Below, in pieces: positions 47,701 to 58,549 of a DNA stretch of 64,000 nucleotides. Position 1 is the stretch's first letter; every line of letters begins with the position of its first letter. Location: contig VTFK01000217.1 of NCBI GenBank assembly GCA_009617715.1, positions 310,001-374,000 of the forward strand, in the 5' to 3' direction. Origin of the DNA: Plectrocnemia conspersa (lineage: Eukaryota > Arthropoda > Insecta > Trichoptera > Polycentropodidae). The translations under genes were made by a program, and so were the position numbers. Below the pieces are notes generated by a model. That model searched no databases. It saw only the letters and a program-made list of their open reading frames with translations, and was not told the DNA's origin.

Positions 47701-48230
47701 CATTCTAGTCGTAAGAGTAATATGTAATTTTTTTATTTGACAAAAAAATACACAAATACACACAAGCAAAATACAGGATGTTTCGGGGTGACGTTGACAA
47801 GCCATATTTATTTTACTTCCACGGCGGATCGGGAAACGAAAAAAGTATACGCCGAATTTCCACTTTCTGGCGTTCTTTATGCTGCGATAAAAGTTACCAC
47901 TCCTGCGGGAATTACGGAAAAAATAAAAGTTTTTTTTTGTTGCTGCCTCTTTCAGTTTACCGTGATATTTTATTCAGGCTCCCAAGAATCGCGAGCTGGT
48001 CCAGGACCTTTTTTTCTTGATAATGAGCATCTCTCGCCGGAGACGGCTCCACATTTTTCATCAAAAAGGGTAGGCCTTATTCATTTGTATATAGGCATAG
48101 AATTAAATTTTCGTAAAAATATATTCTTAATTCCAGCCGAAAAAAATCACCCACTTATCACGTTAAAGTACTTGTTGCTGCAAAAAGCCATATTTCAATT
48201 TCAGTTGTTCGACTGAAAGCCATTAAAAAG
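47701..48230. promoter_or_regulatory. Mixed-base island with long open frames (no ATG)
   Basis: A 159-codon plus-strand frame (47737-48216) has no ATG at all, and an 80-codon frame overlaps it at 47778-48020. The text (FPLSGVLYAAIKVTTPAG) matches no family I know. The absence of a start and of splice sites argues for conserved non-coding DNA or a decayed element. CpG-containing text runs through 47780-48060. Confidence 0.3.
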
Positions 48231-49150
48231 TCAAACTTTAACTAATCGCTTCATAATATATACATTAAAACGTTACTTAATACTTTAAATTAAAATTAAT
48301 ACCGGTCAAGAGCTGCGTGTTTTTCTAATTTTCTATCAACGTTTACGCTTTTTTGTTACGTCAAATTGTAATATCGGAAATATCTAAATATTATTATAAG
48401 CCATTTAAAAAAAAAATATGTTTATTTTGCTGACTAATAATAGCAGAAGCTATGTATTGTATTGAGGAATTTATGTAAACCACTCTTGATTATATTGGCA
48501 GCGTGTAATTACATTGAGCTAATTTGCGCGAATATGTTTGAAGTATGTTTACCAATATAAAGAAAATTAATATTTACATGCCTCAAACATCAAAATAGCA
48601 TATCAATAGACATGAATATCAAAATCAATAATTATTAATTAATAACAATAATATTATCAATAATAATTTCAGAACTATTTAAGACATAACAAATCGAAAT
48701 ATATAATATTTTATATTTATATAATAATTAATAAAAAAAAATGTATAAAACCGAGCACAGATTGACAAACTTTGAGAATTAAAAAGTGAAAATAGATTTA
48801 TAATTGTCATAATCTCACAGTCACTGTGAGATTATGACAATAAAAATATGGGTTTATTCAACATAAATTTAAGTAAAGCGTAAAAGACCTATAGTATTAA
48901 TTCTAGATTGTAATTCTGATTGCTACAATTATTTATGATAAATGGCGTTTTAAATACTTTTATAAAGTTAATTGAATCACAGAGTATAGGAAAAATATAT
49001 TTATCCACTTATCTTATGATAAAACTATTTTATTTTTATTTAATAATATTTATGTAAAAATATTAAAATTTCAGAACCTTAGAGTAGGAGTAGTTCTATG
49101 TATGTATATAAATAAAAAAAAAACACTAAGAGATGTTAGTATGTATTTTA
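48231..49150. other. AT-rich stretch
   Basis: Contains the 39-bp palindrome at 48803-48841. Nothing else recognised. Confidence 0.55.
48803..48841. repeat. Perfect 39-bp palindrome (19-bp arms, 1-base centre)
   Basis: ATTGTCATAATCTCACAGT, one C, then its exact reverse complement. With no loop it is more like a cruciform or foldback junction than an RNA hairpin. It is perfect in a diverged setting, which suggests recent origin or an assembly or replication artefact. Confidence 0.85.
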
Positions 49151-49155
49151 AAGTA

Positions 49156-49281
49156 CAGTGAAACCTAAGAGTAACCTGTTTCACAATACGAAAATTGTAT
49201 CTATGAATTTTATCTTGGTTTGGCAATACAAACAGTACGTATTTCGACACTAGCTTCCCAACTAACATTTTGTATATTAAT
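49156..49281 (+). repeat. Possible 5' terminal region of Tigger/pogo element
   Basis: TACAGTGAAACCTAAGAG at 49154 starts at a TA dinucleotide and resembles CAGTGAAACC-type ends of some insect pogo/Tigger elements. No matching inverted end was found downstream of 49910, so this is tentative. Confidence 0.3.
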
Positions 49282-49910
49282 TTGCTGGTTATAGATAAAG
49301 CCTCTGCCCGCCTTCCAGATCTAAAAAACGATTTACTAGAAGAATTCGACCCCATTAAGATAAAGTTTCAAGTTTCTTCCTTCCAACACCACTTCATTAC
49401 TCCAGCTATGGATCATTAAATCATTTCGAACTTTAAAAAGCTTTAAACCAAATTATTAATTTAGCAATGCTTCGATGTGACCGAAAGAACAAATTTGAAA
49501 AAATCACTTCCACATCTTGAGCTGTTTCAATACCATCGATAAAACATAGGGTAGGATTACCAAGAGAACCTTTAATCCTGCTTAGAGAAAACTGTGGTCT
49601 AATTGCGTTGACGGGTTTGCTCATGAACGGGAGCCCATGGGACTAAAGGTGAATGAGTAAAATATACAAGAGTTGGTGTAGAAATGTGGCTAGGAGCTGA
49701 CCATCGCTAGGAACAGCGCGTAGAGGAGATGTCCGAGGAGGAGGAAAAAGAGATTGAGAAACCACTTATACCAAATGAGATGAGGGATATCTGTACAATG
49801 TTGGAAACATTGCATCATGGGAAAGCACCACCCGAGTACAATGATAATGCTGTCACATTTTATCCAAATCCTCAAAAGGAGCTTAAAGAAAATATCATTG
49901 AATAGGTTAT
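49282..49910 (+). pseudogene. Tigger/pogo-type DDE transposase, C-terminal half, decayed
   Basis: Reading across frames on the plus strand gives LLVIDKASARLPDL near 49282, matching the family's LL.(L/I)DNA.(S/A)H segment with the second catalytic D. Next comes a hallmark block, FLPSNTTSLLQLW at about 49377, for the family's FLPPNTT(S/P)LIQPMDQG. Then KRTFNPA(stop)RKLWSNC at about 49562-49603 matches TL..(A/C)W(R/K)KLWP, with TGG changed to TAG at 49547 and 49583. An acidic tail follows (EEMSEEEEKEIEKP, about 49730). Several frame changes and stops show it is long dead. The N-terminal DNA-binding (CENP-B-like) half is absent. Confidence 0.85.
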
Positions 49911-50295
49911 TAGTTAATGTTCCACAAAAATAATAAAATTTCATTTTCTCAGTGATTCCAATATAAATGATAAATACATCTTTATTATAAAAAAATAAGA
50001 AATATACATATATTTTGTATTAATCATTTTTATATAAATATTTTTGGGTTTTGGAACCAATTTCCAAAACAAATTATGCTTATAAACCTAAGTTGTATTG
50101 TAATGGAAATTTTAAATGGATTAGTTTATTTTATAAATAACTTATTTCGTGAGTATTTTGATATCAAACATATGTAAAATATTATAAATTAAATAAAGAG
50201 AATTTACAAAACAGAAATAGCTTATAATTAAAGTTACACATATATTTTTTACAGTGCTATTTAAAATATCATTAGACAATCCTTTATTTGTGCTT
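49911..50295. other. AT-rich spacer
   Basis: Nothing recognised; the matching 3' end of the Tigger element was sought here and not found. Confidence 0.5.
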
Positions 50296-50690
50296 TCAAA
50301 GCCTAAAGCTACCCATATCCAGTCGATATCTATTACAGCACAAGCGTTTAGGTGCCGCGACACTATAAATACCACCTGCTAGTTTTGCTCTAGAATTACC
50401 AAGTGAACGAAAGCTTTTAAGGATTTGGTAATGGCGTAAGAAAAATGGCCGGCCATAAATCGACGCGGATAAATTCACGACGACAATAGAAGCCTTCGCG
50501 TTTTTGTTTCCCGTAAATAATTGTCGGCCTGCGTAAACTTTGGCCGAAACAAAAGTTCCAAAGCTCGGTCGACCATTGTTGAAAGCTCGTCGCGAACGCT
50601 TTAAGGGTTTTTGCTGCGCTGATTTTAATCTCTGGCGAGACTCGTTGCGAATGTCAATTAACAAGTGAGCCAGGTAGATTTGAGTCAATG
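50296..50690. promoter_or_regulatory. CpG-rich island, candidate conserved non-coding element
   Basis: About 400 bases of CpG-rich sequence (ATGGCCGGCCATAAATCGAC, GTCGGCCTGCG, AGCTCGTCGCGAACGC) with homeodomain-type words. GGCCGGCCATAAA joins a palindrome to a Caudal/Abd-B-type ATAAA core. A 130-codon minus frame (50296-50688) crosses it. Its composition (many R, S and A) looks like a by-product of CpG richness, with no known domain. Confidence 0.4.
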
Positions 50691-52195
50691 CTATTCTAAG
50701 AAAATTCTATATTAGACTGTAGCTGTATTTAAAAATAATTTAAAATATGTATATTGATACAAAATTTAGGTAGTAATATAATGCACAGTAAATGGAATGA
50801 TAATCTAAATAAAATATATTATTAAATGACTTTGCAAGATACAAAACACCACTCTCAATACCATTCAAACTCTTACTCTTACTACAAGTCTAAAAGTCAT
50901 AACTAAAAGTGTTCTATTACATTTTTAATATTACAAATGTTACATTTACAGTTTTATATGCGCATATGATTGAGTATGAAAAATCGCACTTTCAAGTTGC
51001 TGTTATGTTATTCCATAGAGAAGATTACGGAAATATATCAAGCGGCAGAGAGCTGTGAGATGGAAGAAAACTTGCAATTTTCTCTTCAACGCCAGTGTAT
51101 GATACTATAATAAGATTTTCACATAATAGCAATATACACAAAAATATAGAGTGTAATCATAAATAGGCTATATATAATTTCACCGAATATATACGTATTT
51201 GTCAATTTGATATAGGATTCGCCCATGAATTTGGTTCGTTACACTCGGCTGAACTTGAATAATTTCACGTCCGATTTCCGCAAGAATTTCATCTAGCCAT
51301 GCCAAATTCGAGCGGACACTTGCCATTCCCATGGCACCTAGCAATAATGAGATTTTGATATCATTGTGGTTTTCTTAATATTGAGTCAGTCCATAAATCG
51401 CGCATATTTACAACATATGTCTATATACATTGATATATCTACAGTTAAAAAAATAAAATCGTTACTTTATCATTGATTATCGTTATATGATTTAAGATCA
51501 TACAAAAATTTAAATCTTTTTATTTTAAATATGCTTTTAATGATTTACCACTTTATTTAACCAAGCGGTGATTCCACTTTTTAATTTTAAATGAGATAAG
51601 ATTGTTAATCTTTACGCAGCTGTAATTAAATTTCGAATGTAATTCGAGCACATTCGTAAACTTATCTCTTTGTAATGTATCTAAAACGTATGGGAAGCTT
51701 TCGAGCAAAGTTTAGTTACAGAAAGAGCAAACAATATCGCGCTACGTTACGTTTACTCAGGATAAGCAGGCGTTTCAAGAACGCTACGCATATACTGGTA
51801 CTGTTGTTATATGTACTCCATAAATGGGATTTCTCAAAATTTATATTTCTAAACTCGTGTTTACTTATAAAGCAACAACTCCAATGTACAATTGCTTAAC
51901 AGTAGAGATATTTTTGAGTAATTCATTAAAAAATCACATAAAAAAATATTTACAATAATATTTGCAAAGCAATAAATATAAAAAAAATACCAACCTTCCT
52001 GAATCATAATTACTTTGGCGACAATTATTAAACAGTGTATTCTTGATACGACCCTATTTATTTTTTTTCTATATTAGTTTCGAAGCGTATAAAGAAAAAT
52101 GCTTAAAATATTTTTGTGGTAATTGACAGCTGTGTGGCTATTGTGCAATTTTAGGTGATCTGCAGATTTAAATTGTTTATTTTTTTAAGCAAAAC
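50691..52195. other. AT-rich stretch with small islands
   Basis: Mixed patches lie at about 51230-51350 and 51655-51790 (the latter with a 74-codon basic frame of no known family). No element supported. Confidence 0.4.
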
Positions 52196-52267
52196 TTCAG
52201 TTTTTAAATCCTAATCAAAACATTCGTCTTTTTCAGTTTTTAAATACTAATCAAAATATAAATAGTG
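52196..52267. repeat. Tandem duplication, two 36-bp units
   Basis: TTCAGTTTTTAAATCCTAAT at 52196 recurs as TTCAGTTTTTAAATACTAAT at 52232, with two differences across the first 28 bases. A simple local duplication. Confidence 0.75.
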
Positions 52268-52317
52268 ATTATATAATGTTAATCATTAACTTATAGGGTT
52301 TTCTACTACCTGAACAA

Positions 52318-52640
52318 TTTTATATAATTTAAAGGTCATTATAATATAACGGCTATTTGGAGCAAATGAAAAAATAGATCAACTCTTCTTGAAAGTGGGG
52401 CCCATACACAGTATTTCACACAACAATGGAAGTGAGATCTTGTATTTAAATAACTGCGTTAATAATTGGAAATATTGCACATCTGTCCCGAGACGTTTAT
52501 CACCTATAAGTACTGCCAAAAAAAACTACACTTTGTTTGGAAAGGACCCGTGTTAGACAATACATTTTACTCTGCACATAACTATTCATCACCAATTGCC
52601 TTTGTGGCCGTTTAGACCGTTTCTTTTTAGACGTGAACAA
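52318..52640. repeat. Unclassified dispersed repeat, copy 2
   Basis: Second copy of the family at 30438-30679, same orientation. It keeps GCGTTAATAATTGGAAATAT, AAGTACTGCCAAAAAAAAC and TCATCACCAATTGCC, and has an extra segment of about 50-70 bases relative to copy 1 (52360-52430). Confidence 0.6.
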
Positions 52641-52645
52641 ATTTT

Positions 52646-52920
52646 TTGGTGTACTAGAAGCGATGCAATAGATTTAAAACATTATTATCTGCGATTCGCC
52701 AGGGCTTTCTCAAACTTGCATTATAAAAAATGTGACATTTGATCACAGGGTAAAAGCACCAAAGACAGCATCGATATGAAAGACATCAGAAAATCGTTTA
52801 GAGAACATCACTAAGACGTATCACGACAATCTCAGCCGGTCTACCGAAACACAGGCGACAATAATTTACCTCGACACGCCAGCGAAGACTATCGCCTTAT
52901 AGCGGCATTTTCATATCTCT
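52646..52920. promoter_or_regulatory. Mixed-base island
   Basis: Balanced sequence with CpGs at 52690-52910; no frame or element recognised. It may be part of the adjacent dispersed repeat or a regulatory segment. Confidence 0.25.
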
Positions 52921-53185
52921 ATATATATATGGTGATTTATATATGTTTAAAAAATAAACTGATAGTAGATTTTTCAGCGTCTATTTAGCTGCAAAACACA
53001 CCCTTTCGTTTTGACGTGACACTAAACTCGAAAGTTGTATTCTTCCTACGTGAGCAAAACACCGAAAAACTCTTTGCACTCGTAATGTGCGTCTGACGCA
53101 CTAGCTATATGGTTGGTATAGCTTGTATGGTGCTTTAGGATGTAACGTCGATTTTATGTGTTTTCCTGGGTTAAATGATGAAATT
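52921..53185. other. Mixed AT-rich spacer
   Basis: Nothing recognised. Confidence 0.5.
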
Positions 53186-53258
53186 ACGCAAGAGGAAATT
53201 ACACAATTAGTAATAAAATTACACAGCGAAATTAGTGATAAAATTACATATGTAATTA
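53186..53258. repeat. Degenerate tandem repeat (AAATTAC units)
   Basis: Units of the form (G/A)AAATTAC(A/G)… occur about five times at irregular spacing of 15-25 bases, alternating with AATTAG(T)…AT. It looks like an old, imperfect minisatellite. Confidence 0.55.
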
Positions 53259-53734
53259 AATTTTGATTTTTTCAATGTTGTGGATAAAATTTTCAAGAAT
53301 GATGCCTTATCATAAAATACTTCTTTTACTTGAATCAAACAGTGTTTTATTTTCGGTGACAAAATTTAAAATTAAATTAAGCTTAAGTGAAACTATTTTG
53401 CGACAAACTTTTATTGAATTTTTATTAGTGTAAGATATTAATTTTTATTTTATTGCAAAGAAAAGCTAGTGACTTACTCAAATATTTTTTTTTGCTGAAT
53501 GAAAAAGTAAAGCTTCTTAATTTAAAATAAATAATATTTGCACAAAAACTAAATAATAAAGTGATAATAATTACAAAACTTTTAAAATCAAAAAGTTTTG
53601 TACAACAGCTGACATATGAGAGTAAATTTAAATGAAATATAATTTTTATCAAATTTGAACTACTGGTGTTTAGAATGTATTAATCTTCAGCACAATAGGT
53701 TTATGATCCTACTTAATAAACTACTCTATAATAC
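53259..53734. other. AT-rich spacer
   Basis: Nothing recognised. Confidence 0.55.
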
Positions 53735-53820
53735 TGTCCCTACCACCCATGCTCTTGACCGCTGGAGCGAAACACTTGCTCGCGCTAAATAAAAACTGCT
53801 AATACCGTAACACTTCAAAA
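53735..53820 (-). repeat. Unclassified dispersed repeat 2, copy 2
   Basis: Partner of 34575-34641 on the same strand. It keeps more CpGs (TTTAGCGCGAGCAAGTGTTT, CGCTCCAGCGGTC), so it is probably the less decayed copy. Confidence 0.6.
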
Positions 53821-56800
53821 GACGAAAGTCATTTTGTAAATATAATATATTTAATAGTTGACAAATAAATTTGTTAAATAAAATGAGGCTTTCAAAAGTT
53901 GACGTAATTAATTTAAAATATGACAGCACCAGATATCTTGACAATCCGATGACAGTTATTGTTCAATAAATTTTAATTAAAATTACTGTAATATTATATG
54001 TATATATATAATAATTTTAATAAGCTATTTATTTGAATTAACTGTAGAGTCGACAGTCTCAAAACGTAAATATTGAGGCGTTATTTGCTTTATTTGTCCA
54101 ATAACAGAGCCGAATGACAAATTATTGTCATCATAATTTGCGTCGTACTAATGATGCAAAATAGCTATGGTTTGTTTTGAGCCACAATCAGGTGTAATCA
54201 ATCACGGCGAAACAAAGTATATTTTGCCTAAAATTAATGTCAATCGTATTTTTCATCATCAAATATTTACATAAAAGATATATTGAATACAATCAGTATT
54301 ATGGTCTAGAATAGAAAAAATAATAAATAACAAGACTGATCTGATTAAGCAGTAATTCCATATGAATAATGTATTTCAATGTTCAAGATTACTAAGAAGC
54401 GAAAAACATATTTGATTATTTAATATTCTTATAAAATAATTATAAATTTTATTGATAATAAATATATAATAAAACTAACGGTAAATTAATTCAACTTTAT
54501 GCACGAATATAAAAGTTTAATTACACTACAGAAATATAAACTGGCATGCTTACGATTGAATTGCGGTAAATTAAATCATTTTATATTATATAAATAAAAG
54601 TTTTAATATAATTCAGCAATTATACAAAAATCTTTAAAATTAAAATTATTTTTAATCGGGTCGGATTCTGATAAAAGTTTGCTTAAGTAATTTTTAAAAC
54701 AATATTTATAAAACGACTGATTTTTATATAAATGGCTTTAACATTTAACAATAGAAATTGCCATATCAGAATACCCGTGGATTGCACAATAACCACACAA
54801 ATTTAATATTAATTATCCAATTGCTACAAAAACTCTTTAAACCCGTTTTTTAAAGCTCTGAGACTCGATTAACCATTGTTTTGACTATCTAGTCATTTAC
54901 TAAAAGGATGGATTGGAAGTTAAAATATACACTAATGCAATTGCTTCTCGATTTTCCTTATCTCCTACGCGGCAAGTTCCTTCGAAGGACCAATATCACG
55001 TATTGCTCAACATCAGTAAATTAAAATCACTACTAAACTTACACATTAAATCGGAAGCAAAGACCTGAGTTACTCGATTTTCACAACAGGCACATAAAAC
55101 CTGCATTTTATTCTAGAATTATATATTTTCATCAAAATAAAAATTATTTTAAGTTATAATATTCAATAAATCTATTCAAAAAAACGTAAATATTCACATT
55201 TATATTTATATTATACAGATATATTCTAAAACTATTTATAATTTATTATTATGGACGACTGTAACGCACCATACAATTAGTGCTTTTGTAGACTAATGCA
55301 TATTTGCATAGCAATACAAACTAAGTACACATTCAGTCGAGTTAATACGCTTGCAAATTCGACATATACAACTTGTACAACTATAATATGCAACCGGTGA
55401 CGACTTGTTAGCTTGGTGAAATAAAACTAAACTCAAAAGCAAATGGGTAACTAATTTCTTTGACTATTAATAAATACTTTTCTATCGCATGTTGAAATTC
55501 AATAAAACACACAGGTGCTAACATTTCATTTTAAAAATTGAAACAGCGACGAAAAGGTGCGAAGACAAATTTGAAACAGAACCCGTACAATGGTAAACTT
55601 GAGCAATATGTAACAATGACAAGTTAAAGTCGCATAAAACTTTCCAGACGATTTTCAGCTGTAGCACTTTGCTAATAAAGGTGAAACAGTTTGTATTGTG
55701 TTTAATATAAATATATATACATATATATGTCTATTACGAAGGAAAAGCGCTAAAAAGCTCGGTGCAAACCAAGCTCAGCTTATCCCTACTATAATTATCG
55801 TGAACCAGTTTTGCCTCCCAAGATTCCATGTTAATCCCGTTATATACTTTTTCATAACCGGATTATATACTTTCGCTCGGAAGCTTCAAATAAGCGCGTA
55901 AAATCACAAGAAAAATGCTCTCGAAGATTAAGAGGCATAGAACATATATAATAGATACATACGAATTCATACATTTAATAATATAATATTACATATAGTA
56001 ATAATATTTTAAAAATATAAACATTGTATACACAAATATTATTATTATAATAAATAATATAGTGAATATCACAGTTAAAAGTTTATAATTATCAATAGAA
56101 ATATATGCAACTCATTGAAAGCTATACAAGTAATCCAAAAACTCAAGTAGTAAAAAAATCTTAAGACAAAGAGGGGTGTAATATTAAATATCGATGGCTG
56201 TTTAATTATATTAAAAATTATTTAATAATACCAATATGTCATTTATGCTGAAGTATACATGTATTATTGTTAAGAAAATCTCACACTTTATATAAATAAA
56301 TAAATTTTAAGACTATTTTATACTATTTAAAAAAAAATGACGTATAAAGTCGTAAATTAAATTATTTTTGTAATAGAAAAAAATATATAATTTTAGCTTT
56401 CTGTGATTCTATCCTTTGGAGATTAATTAGGATGAGTTTGATAAATCTAAATTGTGTATATGTACAATTAAGTCATCAGATCACCTTCCTGTGCTTTTTA
56501 CACTAAATTTTCTTTGACTATAATAATGCTGAATGGAAGAGTTTTAAGGATATTGTCAAGTTTTGTCCATAAATAAGACGTCAAAACTAGCACGTCATAT
56601 CTGACACTAAAGTAATCAATAATATGCTATATAATATTTAACAACCCCAATCGAGCAAATTAAAATAAAAACACTATCTATAGGTAAAAATATATAAATA
56701 TTAGTAACTTACTCTATCAATTATTAAAGCAGTGACCAAAAACTAAATCATTACAGTTAAAATTGAATTTACTAATTATAGTAGCCATAGAATTTCGATT

Positions 56801-57463
56801 ATTAAACACCAATTGTATTCTCGTAAATAAATAAAGCAAAAATTAACAGATAATTCTTAAATATACACAGAGTACGCAGTTAAAAATTAGAAGCTTCGTA
56901 GCTAATGCAGATCACGAAAAGATGCTAGCCATCGAATTTTATACATTATATGAACTTAAGTAAAATTTTAAGTATATGAAAGCTATTAAACTTAATTTTG
57001 GATATTTCCCTACCTTTTAGGAAACTATTATAAAAAGACATGCTAAAGATTCTACTATAAAAAAATTAATTAGACTGATAGGCGCTAGTAAAAATATATT
57101 CTACTCTAATATGCCCATAAAACTTAATTTGCCATTTGCATAACGTTTATTTGATGTTTTAGCCTAAACGTAACCTAAACGAATTAACACAATGAAGGTT
57201 GAAAGATTATAGGTATGTTTTGCACTTTTTTTCAGGTCAAGATGGATTTAATTAATTCGTTTAAGTTGGTTTTGATTTTAAACAGCAAATAAACGTTTTT
57301 AAATTACAGTGAATATGCATTTTTCAGTGAAATTATATTTCTACTAAAAAAAATGTCATTTTAATTAACAGGCCCGTTAAAATTGATATATATTTTTACT
57401 GGTCGACTGTATTTATTCACTGTATAAATGATCTAATACACGTACTTTCGAAACGTTTTGCTC
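53821..57463. other. Long AT-rich stretch
   Basis: A mixed patch at about 54950-55120 and a short block at 55730-55900 have no recognisable frames. Otherwise homopolymer-rich. Confidence 0.5.
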
Positions 57464-57688
57464 ATGTTTCAACCACTTAAACGTCAGCAACTGACTGGTG
57501 CGTCATTTGACAATTATTTTTTTAAAGCAAGTTAACGAATTATTTAATAAATATTTTTAATAAGTAATAAAGATTATTGTACTAGCTTTATTTACCAGTA
57601 AACCAAGTATTTAATATGTATTTAAAGAAAGAGATACAGACGCATTTAGAGAAATAACAGGTGACCTACTGGCGTTTAAAGGGTTAAA
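57464..57688. mobile_element. Possible piggyBac-like MITE
   Basis: The left end AACCACTTAAACGTCAGCA pairs with the reverse complement of the right end, TTAACCCTTTAAACGCCAGTA: about 20 bp with several mismatches. The right end abuts GGGTTAA, the piggyBac-type junction, while the left flank has TCAA in place of TTAA. No coding. The hAT element starts two bases after this right end. Confidence 0.35.
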
Positions 57689-57690
57689 AC
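57683..57690. repeat. 8-bp target-site duplication, left copy
   Basis: GTTAAAAC immediately left of the hAT element; the exact same octamer lies at 58542-58549. Confidence 0.9.
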
Positions 57691-58541
57691 TAGGGCATTC
57701 GAACCGGGTATAACTGAAACCGGGTACCCGGTTACCCGCCATATTTTTCATGGAACCGAAAACCGGGTAAATTTCTTCGGGTATCCGGTTAATTTCATTT
57801 AAATAATTTTTTCCATTATTTCAAATTAAATGGAAGAGCCGAATCGGCGTTCTTAAACGACTAACGTCTTTGAACGGCAAAAAAAGGTACAGCACTTAGC
57901 AACCTATAGATTTCGAGATAAGCGAATGCATAGATAAGGATTATTTTGAAAGGATGCAGTTGTAAATAAAAATAAATTTTAATGCGTTGTAGGGTGAAAA
58001 TATAACACATTAGATTCGTTAGTGTTTTTAAAAAATAACTTTTTACAAAAAGAACATCACTAAAACTTTGTTTCTCTACCTACATATAATACATATAATA
58101 AATACAATTATCTAATTTCTTTTATAATTTTAATAAAATTTATTTCCTCAGTATTTTTCATGTGCAATTTGTATTATTATTGCCAAATATGTGTTAAAAT
58201 AAATATTTCGGTTTTGTACTGTTACACATGTATGTTGTATGTAAGTATATGTATATATGTACCTACCGATGGAATGTAAAAATATTTCGATTGAGTAAAA
58301 TATTTATAATTACATAATATATTGATTTTATTTCAATACCTTATTTTTTTTAATAATGATATTAATTATTAAAGTAAAATTAAATTTATCACGTCATATT
58401 CAATAAAGATTCAAATATAATAAAAATTGGACTCTTAACGGCTTCCAAAAATTACCCGGAACCAAACCGGGTACCCGGTTCTGTCCCGGAAAATACCTGT
58501 ATAACCGGGTAATGAATTAGGCCGGGTATTTGGATGCCCTA
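57691..58541. mobile_element. Non-autonomous hAT element (851 bp)
   Basis: The ends are TAGGGCATTCGAACCGGGTA and, reverse-complemented, TAGGGCATCCAAATACCCGG. The element is bounded by a perfect 8-bp duplication GTTAAAAC, the hAT hallmark. Each subterminal region carries an identical 16-bp palindrome AACCGGGTACCCGGTT (57718-57733 and 58465-58480) with further ACCCGG/CCGGGT words around it, as expected of transposase-binding repeats. The interior is AT-rich with no transposase, so it must have moved by enzyme supplied elsewhere. The intact duplication implies a fairly young insertion. It landed inside or beside the possible piggyBac-like MITE. Confidence 0.92.
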
Positions 58542-58549
58542 GTTAAAAC
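58542..58549. repeat. 8-bp target-site duplication, right copy
   Basis: GTTAAAAC, identical to the left copy. Confidence 0.9.

Noticed and set aside
50296..50688. 130-codon minus frame
   Set aside because: R/S/A-rich content follows from CpG richness; no known domain or start context.
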